Source of the DNA: Amaurobius ferox
Lineage: Eukaryota; Arthropoda; Arachnida; Araneae; Amaurobiidae
Length of the DNA stretch: 64,000 nucleotides
Assembly (NCBI GenBank): GCA_951213105.1
Contig: OX578146.1
Span: 111,660,427-111,724,426 of the forward strand
Reading direction: 5' to 3'
Shown here piece by piece: positions 1 through 11,224 of this stretch. Position numbers and translations under genes: made by a program. Within the stretch, counting starts at the first letter, position 1, and each line of letters starts with the position of its first letter. Under the pieces are notes generated by a model. It had not been told where the DNA came from. It made no database searches and saw only the letters and a program-made list of their open reading frames with translations.

Positions 1-261
1 TTTAAAAAAAGAAAACTTCTATTTAGTTCTAGTTTTTTCAATACCAAAACCAGATATAATGTTTAGTGAATATCCATTAATATTTTTTGCCGCTATCGTG
101 CACACAAGAAATCAACCACAAACATACAGACAGACGGACATCACGCCAAATATAGTCAAAACGGGTTTAGGAGGTCTAAAAATATATATTGGCAACAAAA
201 TCTCGAAATAAAAAAATTTTGTGAAAATAATATGTTCGCAATACTGCGTATGAGGAAGTAA
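1..261 (+). mobile_element. Decayed 3' end of an A/B-type HINE-like element, cut by the window start
   Basis: The stretch has the order seen at the 3' side of the good copies: a CAGACAGACGGACATCACG run near 126-145, a 'gaggtctaaaa' block, then 'caatactgcgtatgaggaagtaaa' matching the terminal 'caatactttcc...aaggaaagtaaa'. The 5' part lies outside the window. It is diverged from both main families, so the assignment rests on the order of short matches. Confidence 0.5.
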
Positions 262-1225
262 AAATATATATTTTGTTTTATAAGTTCATTGATCAGATTT
301 TTTTGCTAACAATGTGTTTAACGAACTAGTAAAAGAATGAAACTAAACGAACTTCGCAGTTTCGTTTTCACCGCATAATCAACTTTTACAGGCCCTTAAA
401 ACATTTAATTCCATTGTCGATTCATTCGAAAAAATAAAATCACTATCCTCCAGATTGAAAAAAGAGAAAAAATAAATAAATAAAAAAAAAAAAATCACTT
501 TACACGCGTAATCAAACAGACAATAAAAACTGTCGTTTGAAACTGAAATTAGGGTCACATATTGTGGTGTTCTGAAAACACTACCAAAAGAGAATTTGTT
601 TTAAATTGCTCATTGAAACTAACTATTTACTCCTTACTCCTTTCATTTAAAATCAGTTACTTACTACAGCAATTTTCAAAACTTTTCAAAAGTATGTAAA
701 TAATATTCGAATTCTTATCGCCGAGGGAAAACGACATTTACAGACAACCATTTGAAGGTATGGTGAGCTTGACACTGGCGGCAAATTTAGTGACCTTGGT
801 GGGAAATGTTGCGACATATAGACAACTTGGCAGTAAATTTGGCGAGCTTTCTCGAATGTTGTCCTTGATTTACGTGTTTTTGATATAAATAACATTCATA
901 GTTTGTGTACATTTAGCTGAAATCGGAGCGTTACGAAAAATGTAAACACTTTAGACTCTTATATCTCCGAGCCTGATAGAAGAAAATGTAAACAATTTCT
1001 ACTTGTTTCCTCGGAACTAGGGTATCATTTATAGATATATAAAAATAATTTCAATATTTTAATATTTTGAAAAAACAAATTCGAAAAAAATAAAAAGCAA
1101 TTACCGAAAGCGTTTTATCTTTACTTTCCGTACTTCCACTTAAAATATATCCTATAAAAAATAAATATCAACAGTAAGGAACAAAAATATTTATAAGAAC
1201 ATCTAGTTTCTAGATTAATAATTGT
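262..1225. other. No gene seen; AT-rich spacer
   Basis: Only short frames occur. Positions 760-860 contain several GGCAAATTT / TTGGCG words (gcggcaaatttag, cttggcagtaaatttggcgag), the same word type as in the centre of family B and at 55.4 kb, so a decayed relative may lie here. Confidence 0.5.
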
Positions 1226-2047
1226 TTTTACTTTCCCTGTAATACATGGTAATGTATAGGGAAATATTGGAATCATCCCGAAAATCACAACTCGAGTTTT
1301 CGACGGATCTACACGTTATGGGATCTCTAGAATACAAAACAACTAGTTTTAGAGTGACGTCTGTGTGTCTGTCTGCGTGTCTATCTGTATGTCTGTCTGT
1401 GCAATGTATGTATCCACTCTAACTCAGAAACTAGGTGACAAAATTTCATAAAATTTGGTATGTAAATCACTTGTGGGTTACCCTGGTGCTGATTAATTTT
1501 GGGTACGATTCGGAATAAAAGAACCCGTTTTGTTTTGTGAAATTGCCCGCAAAAATTACCTGTATCCACTCCAGCTAGCTGAAAAACTAGTAGATCAAAT
1601 TTTACAAAATTATGTAGATAAGTAACTTGTGGGTTACCCTGGTGCTGATTCGATTTTGGTGCAATTCGGAAAAAAATAACCAGCCTTCTTTCGCGAAATG
1701 ATCCGCAAACATCACCAAGATCTAAAATAAAATACTACGTGTACTTAAATAATCAATTAAACGACTGTTTTATACGTAATTTTTAACGGACCAACTCCAT
1801 TGCACTAGAACCTGCAGTTCTCGAGATATTTTAGTTTTTTCGCATTTTCGCTACGCCACCTTTGAAAATAAGTCCAGTTATCAAATGAGAAAGAAAATTA
1901 AATTAAAAGTGCAAATTCAGTGTCATTTTAAATAATTATGGGTGTTATTTTGTGCAATTAAACTCAATTTAATGAATTATTGAAGAACTAAAGACAACGT
2001 GAATATAAGTCTGCAGGGAAAGTCATGTGCTGCCCACATCAGATTTT
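1226..2047 (-). mobile_element. Family A HINE-like element, copy A1
   Basis: Read on the minus strand it runs from AATCTGATGTGGGCAGCACA (plus 2047 side) to the terminal hairpin at 1229-1262. It carries the subterminal inverted repeat ACTTTCCCTGCA near the 5' end, the block 'atatctcgagaac' near 1815, two internal units of about 150 bp (gggccatttcgcaaaa...agtggatac) and a short CAGACA tract. No long open frame is present, so it is non-autonomous. The structure resembles Helentron-associated elements, which is inference; no target-site duplication is obvious. Confidence 0.75.
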
Positions 2048-2736
2048 TTTTTTCAACGCTCTTGCAGTGTTTGAGACATCGTTTTATCAAGTTGAAGAAG
2101 ACTGACAATTTTCCGATTTTAAAGTTTGTAATGCTTGTATCTCGAAAACTAAAAGTGCTAGATGTGAGCACTAAGAAAATAATTTCTAGCCCTTTGATAG
2201 TCCTATAAGGATTAATTAGAATTATGATCGTATTCTTGGTTTTTAAAATATAGTGGTTATAATTTTAATTTTTTCACCTGTTAAAGTTTTCTAATGGGGG
2301 GGGGGGGTAGAACTGTAACATTTAAAATGTCAGGAGTGTTGCAGATCAATGTGTTTCTTCCTTGGAGAAATATTTGTGCAAAAACACGATATATTTTGTT
2401 TTATTTAAAAACAAACCAGGAAGTGAAGTGAATTCGAGGATTCTAAATATGTTTAGTGATTGAAAGGGTTTGAAGAGAAGAAATTGAAGTATGAAATTCA
2501 CTAGTGTCTGCCCGATGCGTTGAATTGCTATGGCGGATATAAAAACCTATACTGCGCATGCTCATGGTTGGAACGAAATAACTTTTGCAGGTTGGATAAC
2601 ATATTTGGCACAAAATCGCTCATTTGGCGATGCATGTTTTGACTGCTACTTTACTGTAATGTATACACTAAGAAAAATTTTGAACTTTCCATAGTACGTG
2701 GTTGTTCAGCTTTCAGATACTCCAAACGAATATAAA
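2048..2736. other. Spacer between inverted A1 and A2; no gene seen
   Basis: AT-rich sequence with a run of eleven G at about 2296. The stretch 2496-2540 (actagtgtctgcccgatgcg, then ttgaattgctatgg) recurs inverted at 9380-9420. The words 'tgtatctcgaaaactaaaag' near 2134 echo the conserved block of the neighbouring elements. Confidence 0.5.
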
Positions 2737-3527
2737 AATCTGATGTGGGCAGCACATGACTTTCCCTGTCGACTTATGTTTCAGTTCCCTTTATTTTAAT
2801 TACATTTAATTCACTTTTCATTCAATTTTCGTTCTCATTTGATAACTGGACTTATTTTCAAAGGTGGCGTAGAGAAAATATGAAAAAACTAAAATATCTC
2901 GAGAACGGCTAGTTCTAGTGTAATGGGATTGATCTTATTCTTTTCCTCGTTAAAAATTACGTATTAAACGAGCATTTTATTGATATATTTGAGCATACGT
3001 AGTTTTTTATTTTAGATTTTGGCAATTTTTGCTGGCCATTTTGCAAAAAAAGGCAGGTTATTTTTTTCTGAATCGTACCAAAATCTAATCAGCACCAGGG
3101 TGATCTATACGTGACTCATCTACCGAATTTTGTGAAATTCGGTCCATTAGTTTTTCAGCTACAGTGGATACAAGCTTTTGCGGGCCATTTCACAAAAAAG
3201 GCGGGTTCTTTTATTCCGAATCGTACCCAAAACTAATCAGCACCAGCACCGCCTACAAGTAACTTACTTACCAAATTTTGTGAAATTTGGTCCATTAGTT
3301 TTTTAGTTAGAGTGGATACAAAATCTGCACAGACAGACAGACACACAGACACACAGACAGACACACAGACAAACACACAGACACACACACAGACGTCACG
3401 CTAAAAATAGTTTTTTCGTATTCTAGAGGTCTCGAAACGTGTAGATCCGTCGAAAACTCGAGTTGTGATTTTCGGCATGATTCCAATACTTTCCCTATAC
3501 ATTACCATGTATTGCAGGGAAAGTAAA
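2737..3527 (+). mobile_element. Family A HINE-like element, copy A2 (first of a head-to-tail array)
   Basis: Starts at AATCTGATGTGGGCAGCACA and ends at the hairpin ACTTTCCCTATACATT...TGCAGGGAAAGTAA. It contains the conserved ATATCTCGAGAACGG block, two internal ~150-bp units and a CAGA/CACA tract at 3331-3400. Copy A3 begins immediately after its end. Confidence 0.8.
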
Positions 3528-3529
3528 AA

Positions 3530-4656
3530 ATCTGATGTGGGCAGCACATGACTTTCCCTGCAAACTTATATCCACGTTCTCTTTAATTTAATTAAATTTA
3601 ATTCACTTTTAATTCAATTTTCGTTTTCATTCGGTAAATGGATTTATTTTCAAAGGTGGCGTAGAGAAAATACGAAAAACTAAAATATCTCGAGAACGGC
3701 TAGTCCTAGTGCAATGGGGTTGGTCTTATTCTTTTCTTCATTAAAAGTTACGTATAGAGAAAGCATTTAATGTTTAAATTTGAGCATAAGCAGTTTTTTA
3801 TTTTAGATTTTGACAATTTTTGCGGGCCATTTAGCAAAAAAAGGCAGGATATTTTTTTCCGAATCATACCAAAATCTAATCAGCACCAGGGTGACCCCCC
3901 CCCCAAGCGACTTATCTACCGAATTTTGTGAAATTCGGTCCATTAATTTTTTCAGCGAGTGGATACAGGTTTTTGAGGGCCATTTCGCAAAAACAAGGCG
4001 AGTTCCGGAATCGTACCCAAAACTAATCAGCACTAGATTCGCCCACAAGTGACTTACCTACCAAATTTTATGAAATTCGGTCCATTAGTTTTTTAGTTAG
4101 AATGGATACAAAATCTGCATATACAGACAGACAGACAGTTGAGTTAGAGTGGAAATATACAATTTTTGCGGGCCATTTCGTAAAAAAAGGCAGGTTGTTC
4201 TTTTCCGAATCGTATCAAAATTTAATCAGTACCAAGGTCACCTACAAGTGACTTATGTACCAAATTTTATAAAATTTGATCAATTAGTTTTTCAGTTACA
4301 GTGGATACAGGCAATTTTTGAGGGCCATTTCGCAAAAAAAAGCGGGTTGGTTTATTCTGAATAGTACCTAAAACTAATCAGCACCAGGGTCACATACAAG
4401 TGATTTAACTACCAAATTTTATGACATTCGGTCCATTTATTTTTGAGTTAGAGTGGATACATATATTGCACAGACAGACAGACACACAGACAGACACAGA
4501 CAGACAGACAGACACAGACACAGCCGTCACGTTAAAATAGTTTTTTCGTATTCTAGAGGTCTCGAAACGTGTAGTTCCGTCAAAAACTCGCGTTGCGATT
4601 TTCGGCATAATTCCAATACTTTCCCTATACATTACCATGTATTGCAGGAAAAGTAA
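3530..4656 (+). mobile_element. Family A HINE-like element, copy A3 with expanded internal repeats
   Basis: Same termini and conserved block as A2, but the internal ~150-bp unit (gggccatttcgcaaaa ... agtggatac) is present four times (near 3827, 3980, 4170, 4323) instead of two, with a small CAGACAGACAGACAG tract at about 4124-4138 between the second and third. A block of two units plus microsatellite therefore appears duplicated inside the element. Both ends abut neighbouring copies. Confidence 0.8.
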
Positions 4657-4658
4657 AA

Positions 4659-5436
4659 ATCTGATGTGGGCAGCACATGACATTCCCTGCAAACTTATAT
4701 CCACGTTCTATTTATTTCAATTAAATTTAATTCACTTTTAATCCAATTTTCGTTCTCCTTTGATAACTGGACTTATTTTCAAAGGTGGAGTGGAAAAACA
4801 ACGAAAAAAACTAATATATCTCGAGAACGGCTAGTCCTAATGTAATGGGGTTGGTCCTATTCTTTTCTTCGTTAAAAATTACGCATTAAACAAGCATTTA
4901 ATGGATATATTTGAGCATACGTAGCTTTTTAGTTTAGATTTTGATAATTTTTGCGGGCCATTCTGCAAAAAAACGCAAGTTATTTTTTTCCGAATCGTAC
5001 CAAAATCTAATCAGCACCAGGGTGACCTATACGTGACTCATCTACTGAATTTTGTGAAATTCGGTCCATTAGTTTTTCAGTTACAGTGGATACAAGCTTT
5101 TGCGGGCCATTTCCCAAAAAAGGCGGGTTTTTTTATTCCGAATAGTACCCAAAACTAATCAGCACCAGCCCCGGCCACAAGTGACTTACCTACAAAATTT
5201 TGTGAAATTCGGTCCATTAGTTTTATAGTTAGAGTGGATACAAAATCTGCACAGACAGACAGACAGACACACAGACAGACACACAGACACACAGACACAC
5301 ACACAGACGTCACGCTAAAAATAGTTTTTTCGTATTCTAGAGGTCTCGAAACGTGTAGATCCGTCGAAAACTCGAGTTGCGATTTTCGGCATGATTCCAA
5401 TACTTTCCCTATACATTACCATGTATTGCAGGGAAA
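4659..5436 (+). mobile_element. Family A HINE-like element, copy A4, interrupted by the R1-like insertion
   Basis: Begins directly at the end of A3 and follows the family consensus until the terminal hairpin, where the sequence switches after TGTATTGCAGGGAAA (5422-5436). The last bases of the element reappear at 8429-8447, after the retrotransposon. It has two internal units and a CAGA/CACA tract at 5251-5308. Confidence 0.85.
5422..5436. repeat. Target-site duplication, left copy, of the R1-like element
   Basis: TGTATTGCAGGGAAA, repeated without mismatch at 8429-8443. The duplicated bases are part of the family A terminal hairpin, which is known from uninterrupted copies, so the duplication is unambiguous. 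Confidence 0.9.
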
Positions 5437-8428
5437 CTCACAAAAGGAAACACCGACCCACCCGAAGGTACACGGGAAAGATACTCCATCGCTGCGACAG
5501 CCCACCCAGCACAAGAGGGCGAGGCCGAGAGGCCACGCGGCACCAACCAACCACCACAGCCACCCACACCAAAGGCCGAGAGGAAGGTGGGCGCCAAACA
5601 AGAAAAAGACAGCAATGCCCAGGGCAAACGCGTCCTGCCATCTGAAGAGAGTCATCCTCTGATGGATCCCTCAACTTTATTAAACCAAAACAAATACATA
5701 TTACAATTCCCTTCATTTAAGGGTCACAAAATTACAAGTTTCCATCAAAATACAATCTTATAATCCATAAAAGGACCAATAGTACTTTCTTAATAAAATA
5801 ATGAAATAATATATACAACAAAGTAACAACTAGTTACTAAAATAATACTCAATCTACTAGATTGAAAACTTAACAAGAAATAGGAAACTCTATACATTAT
5901 TTACAATTATCACATATTTCATAATCACATTTACAATAAAATCCTTCCATAAAATATCATACAAGAAAATACAGCAAATCTCATTCTATTTACACCAAAT
6001 TCATCTCAATTGCCAACACATTTTTCATAATTTCTATTACTCCTTTTCTACATTTAGGTAGCATACATAATTTAAAAATATTAACATTTATATAGTTAGC
6101 AGGAAAATAATTTTTCCTGATTTGATCCCATAATTCACATTCATAGATTGTATGCTTTACATTTCCTTCTGATCTCCCACATTGGCAGCTTCTATCTTTG
6201 CCGAAGAATCTATGCTGGTATTCCTTAAACGCTCCGTGTCCCGTCAAAACTTGATTTATATAAAAATCTCCACATAGTCTTCTTGTAGAAACTTTTCCAA
6301 TTTCGTTGTATAGTTGTTTTCCCACTCGATTTTCTTCCCATCTTTGCTGCCATGTCGTAATAGAATCCAGTTCCAACTTTTTCTTGATTTGTTGCTTGCT
6401 CCATTTGAAAATATAATTTATTTCTATTTTTTCGGTAGCCTCTTTTGCTAATGCATCTGCTTTTTCGTTTCCAATTAGTCCCACATGGGCTTTTACCCAG
6501 TGTAATTTGATTCTTTCCATATTTTTTGTCAATTCTTCTTTTAATTTTATAACTTCTTCATTATTATTTCCATAAGAACTTATGGATTGTAACACAGATT
6601 TCGAATCTGTACAAATATGTACTTTTTCATATTTCTGGTTTAAAATATATTCAACTGCTTTTATTATAGCATAAAGTTCTGCATTATACACAGTGGTATT
6701 GTCATTTAACCTATATTGTTCTTCATATAGGTTTATATCTTCTTTATATTCCACAAAGGCACATCCTACCCTTCCATTAATCTTGGAACCATCTGTATAT
6801 ATGATCCTATGTTCCTTGTTTGGGATTTCCTCATCCCATTTCCATATTTCCTCTTTCCAAGGAGGTTTCTTCGAATGCCTTTCTTGTTCTATGTCTTTAT
6901 ATTCTATAACTTCCTCACCTATCAAGAAGTTTTCCTCCCAATGTATTCCTCTATAGAGAGTTGTTTCTCTTTTCACTTTCAAATCTAGTGGCAAGCATCC
7001 CGCCAAAACTTGGAGATCCATATTGGATGTAGTTTTATAGGACTTTGTTATTGACAATAACGCTATTCTCTGGATTTGTATTAATTTATCATTAATCCTT
7101 CTGATATCTCTGTACCAGATTTCTGCTCCGTATGTAATAAATTTTTCAACTGCCTTCAAATATATTTCTTTTCTAATTTCGGGTTTAAGTCCCCATGTTG
7201 CTCTTACTATTCTGTTTAGTTTTCCGTGAAAATTCAGAACCTTATTTTTTATTTTATTCAAATGTGAGGTCCAAAAGAACTTGGGATCAAATTGCACCCC
7301 TAAGTACTTTAGATTTTTATCGTAACTGATTCTTTTTCCATAAAGTTTGATGTCAGGAAAACATGTTATAGTTTTCTTGTACGGGAACATAATATATTTA
7401 CTCTTTTCTCTGCTGAATTTTAAACTAAATTCAGCAGCCCAATCTTCCAATTTTTTTATTGCGGAAGTTCCCATTCTTTCCAAAAGGTAGGAGGCTCTTG
7501 ACTTCATTATAATTGCAATGTCGCCTGCAAAGGCTTGTATTTTTACTTCGTCACTATTAAAATTAATTCTCAAGGCCTCATCCATGATAATGAGCCACAG
7601 GATCGGGGCCAAACTCGATCCTTGAGGGACTCCAATATCATAATTCAAATAAATATTTGCATCTTCAATAAAAACTTTTCTTTCATTTAAAAAGCTATTT
7701 ACAATTTTTCTTAATTTCAAAGGTAAGGAATATTTATCCATCTGTTTTTCCACGTCTTGTTTTCTGACAGTATTAAAAGCATTTTGTATATCAAGGGATA
7801 TTAAACATGTAATCATATTATTATTTTTATTTACATGTCTATCTTCCACGATAGACTTTAAAGCATCTATTGTGCTTCTATTCTTCCTAAATCCATATTG
7901 ATTTTCACTTAACTGATTTTTAAGACAATAGCTCATTCTGTTAGTAATCATTTTGTCCAAAATCTTTCCCCAAACTGGTAATAGACAAATAGGTCTATAA
8001 GAGCTCGGTTTTTTACGGTCTTTGCCTTCTTTAGGGATAAGTACCACTTTTGCTATTTTCCAAACATCTGGAAAAATAGAGTATTCCCAACATTTATTCA
8101 TAATTTTTAAGAACCATTTCTTATTTGTATAATACATTTCCTTAATTATTTCAATTGTCAGTCCATTATGACTAGGAGCTTTATTCACGTCCATACCATC
8201 CACTACTTTATTTAATTCATATTCAGTGAATGGTACATTTTCCCAAATTACTTCTCCATTTTCTCTTTCATCAATTTCATTTCCAGTAAGAGCAAGAGCA
8301 AAGGTTCTCTGACTTGTGAACCCCCTATGGATACCTTCAGCTGACCCACAAGGGTGCGTCTCGGGGGTTACGCCCAGCGCTAGGCCAATTCCCCGAGACC
8401 CCTCGAAAAAGTCAGAAGAGCTTTCCGC
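5437..8428 (-). mobile_element. R1-clade-like non-LTR retrotransposon, internally deleted
   Basis: A 2992-bp insertion bounded by a perfect 15-bp duplication; R1-type elements usually make about 14-bp duplications. On the minus strand it begins with a GC-rich leader holding the inverted pair GTCTCGGGG / CCCCGAGAC (near 8401 and 8362), then a frame that enters directly at the reverse-transcriptase region, so ORF1 and the endonuclease domain are missing. The 3' part carries AATAAA near 5685 and a GC-rich tail of about 230 bp (5445-5680) unlike the AT-rich coding part. There is no poly-A at the junction. Confidence 0.85.
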
Positions 8429-8458
8429 TGTATTGCAGGGAAAGTAAAATGAATGCAA
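5990..8458 (-). pseudogene. Reverse transcriptase / RNase H of the R1-like element (defective)
   Basis: An open frame of 822 codons. Residues about 70-110 lead into RT motifs: RPICLLP (155-161), LDIQNAF with catalytic Asp223, GVPQGS (276-281), and FAGD (310-313), where the first Asp of the usual FADD/YADD box is Gly (GGC at plus 7533-7535), which should abolish polymerisation. An RNase H domain follows with the expected acidic residues: YTDGS (Asp556), NAEL (Glu594), CTDS (Asp618), then HWVKAH (His658) and NEKAD (Asp668). A C-terminal CxC...H...C cluster (Cys758, Cys760, His769, Cys774) is present. The first ten codons (plus 8429-8458) lie outside the element in flanking DNA, so this ATG is not the original start. 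Domain calls are from visible motifs; R1-clade placement is inference. Confidence 0.85.
8429..8447 (+). repeat. Right target-site duplication and residual 3' end of copy A4
   Basis: TGTATTGCAGGGAAA at 8429-8443 repeats 5422-5436; the following GTAAA completes the family A terminus. Confidence 0.9.
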
Positions 8459-10056
8459 TAAAACAAAATTTCGAGACTCAGTTTCTGAGATTTTAATGTC
8501 GGTTCCACGTTGCTTATTTAAAGATTGTATAAATGCTATTTCCCAGATTTTAATGAATTTATTTATTTAAAAATTTCGTTCACAGAGCAGTGCATGTAAA
8601 TGTTTGTACGTAATGTAGCTTGAAATTTGCAATTCCTGCGTTTTACTTTTAAAATTGTATTGCCTTTATATATTCTTAATACGAATATATTTAATTAGCG
8701 TTAAAATCCGTATTACAAATATTGATTTTTTTTAGTTTAATATGTATGATAGGATAGTACACCACCGAATTAAACAATTCTTTAGTTGCACTTGATCCAT
8801 TAAAATTCTAAACTCAGAAATTAATGTTAAAGGCTCTAATAAAATTATACAAAATGTAAAAATACAGAAAATATTCAAAACCGTCTTATTGGGACTTTTA
8901 AATCTATTCGAAGAACTATATATATATTTTAAAACATTTAAATATTTTATGGTGTTTAGTTATGCTTAATAGCAGCACATTTTCAGTATCTAAAACTACA
9001 CATTATTTGTCTGGTTTTGAAACATTATTATCATTAGCAAGAATCCAACACAAATAACATTTTATTGAAAATGTATTTTATATTTTAATTTGGCCGTCGA
9101 TTAAACTTTCACTCACAGTAACTGCAAATGATATTATTACCATCTTTCTTATCGTTTTCTGTCATTATAATTTCAATAATTATCAGGAAAAGAAGATTCT
9201 AACAATTTAAAGATGCGAAGTGAAAGATTAAGTAAAGTGCACTATATTGGATAGGCAATGGGCATAAACAACAAAGCTCCGTTCCAATGCTAATTTACGG
9301 CGATTCAATACCATAAAATATTGCCAAAACGCTAAGTATTGAGGTTGCTAGAAAATGTTTGAATCTGAAAGTCCCTTCCATAGCAATTCAACGCAACGGG
9401 CAGACACTAGTTGAAATTCAAGGTTGTAAAGTTGTCAGAATGAACACGCAGGAATCTTTTGATAAAAACAAGTTTATTCTTAACCTAAAAAAATCGTAAA
9501 ATAAACTCCATTAACGTAAATTTCAAATAATAAATTAGAATGTACATGGTCCATCCATTATACCATCCATTATACCATCATTCATCATATTATCTTCCGT
9601 CCGCAATCTGCGCGGCTGCTATTTAAATTTAGACTCTTGTTTCCCCAGAGAAGACACTGCTTGAAAATTAAGAAGTCGAGAATAGAAATTGTTAATCCTT
9701 ACAAGATAAGTATTTTTGTACCGACAAGTAAGTTTAGAGATGCGCTTGAATCTTAAATTTCGTCAGGGATATTTCCCAAGTTTCGTCTATACAACATGTA
9801 GAAGCTCGTGACGTGTATAAGAAAGCTCTACAGGGATATATTATTGGATTTAGGATCAGGCTCTTGGCTGTCGAAATAGAGTGGTTATAATTTCGATTTT
9901 TTTATATTTTGAGCAAATTTTAAAGTGGTTCTAATTTTAATAGTTTATTCTTTTGTGCTGTTTTGAAAATGTCTGAAAAAGACAAACCACCCACAAAGAA
10001 AGATGTTATTCTTGCAAAAGCAGTTCGGATCTATCGGACTGGAGCATTAATATGAG
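8448..10056. other. No gene seen; AT-rich spacer
   Basis: Only short frames. Positions 9380-9420 are an inverted copy of 2496-2540. The stretch 9470-9560 (tttattcttaacc..., aataataaattagaatgtacat) weakly resembles the solo LTR at 53683-53984 and might be a decayed LTR. A small repeat 'ccattataccat' occurs at about 9556-9580. Confidence 0.45.
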
Positions 10057-10134
10057 TTGGCTAGCATGCTAACTTGGGCATTTAACATTGCGGTTAGCAT
10101 GTTAACTTGGACGTTTAACCTTTTGCTTACGGGT

Positions 10135-10398
10135 GGGACATCGTCAATCACAAACGAAGAACTTCAGGAAGACAGGTATTTGACATATCCTATCCCAAAT
10201 AGTTCGATCACCCTTTGCAGACATTGGCGACGCCAATGTGTGCACACATCTCCCTTTGCACACATCTCCCTTTCCCCATCTCTCTTTGCACACATTGGCG
10301 TCGCCAATGTCTGCAAAGGGTGATCGAACTGCTTGGGATAGGGTGTGTCAAATACCTGTCTTTTTGAGAGATTCTTCGTTTGGGATTAACGATGTCCC
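10135..10398. repeat. Long inverted repeat (foldback), ~110-bp arms
   Basis: Left arm 10135-10244 and right arm 10287-10398 are reverse complements with few differences, most exact over ~60 bp near the loop (GTTCGATCACCCTTTGCAGA at 10202-10221 pairs with 10311-10330). The 42-bp loop is made of repeated 'cacatctccctttg'. Weaker pairing may extend outward (ttaacc near 10115 with ggttaa near 10410). It could be a foldback/MITE-type element or a source of hairpin RNA. Two short frames here are a by-product of the symmetry. Confidence 0.85.
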
Positions 10399-10449
10399 AC
10401 TAAGAAAATGGTTAAAGCATATAAGGGCTTCAACATCTCGAATTTGAAA

Positions 10450-11224
10450 ATTTTAAGAAAAGAAATACTTTCTCTATACTATATGGCATAATATAAGAAA
10501 GTAAAAAATTTACCATAATTTGGCTGAAAGAAAGGGGTAATTTGTGTCGCTATTGTCGAAATTTTAAAAAGTCGAAATACAATGTCGAAATTTTAAAATG
10601 TGGCCTATTAAGTCACGTGACAATGTCACGTGTCAGCCAAGTTTTTTCAAAACACGCCTGCGCAACAATTTTGTTTGTTATTTTCAATCCACCGGTATAT
10701 CGCTTAGCAACGGAGGTTACATTAATTAAAACACGCTGCTTAGCAAGAACATTGACTCCAATACATTATACTTCATATATTCCGAATAAAGCGCGTATAC
10801 TCTTTGTACCTGAATGTTTACATCATGAATATTTGAAAAGAACTTCCACACAGAAACAGAAAGCCCCTGAAATAGCATGACGTGTAAGAAGACATATTTC
10901 GTACCGCCTTCATAAAGAAAACGGTACATGTTCAGTTAACGCATCTCCGTGCAACAGCAGAAGCATGTTTTGTTGAAAATATCCCATTAAATGGGCGAAT
11001 TATGATTTATTTACAAACGCGTGCCGAGCTGTAGTTTCTGCGTGATTTGTAAAAGAAAGAAGGGAACGTAGTTTCAAAATTTGAAAGTATAATATCGTCA
11101 GATGCAATTCAAGATATTTCTGACTTGGTCGAAGTAGATCATAATACGTCTGGGTATATTCTGAGAGTCCAGGATTTACTTCCTAGTTCCGGTTTATGGC
11201 TTTGAGCTGATTGGGTCATAGAAC
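10450..11224. other. No gene seen
   Basis: A 112-codon frame at 10542-10880 has no recognisable domain. A palindromic word CACGTGACAATGTCACGTG occurs at 10615-10633. No other structure seen. Confidence 0.4.

Noticed and set aside
1226..5436. Family A as LTRs or as a TIR transposon
   Set aside because: Ends are not TG...CA, no flanking duplication is evident, and the inverted repeats are subterminal with a 3' hairpin, which fits rolling-circle types better.
5391..5716. Several overlapping 70-140-codon frames in the GC-rich tail of the R1-like element
   Set aside because: GC-rich DNA has few stops; no domain is visible and the frames cross the insertion junction.
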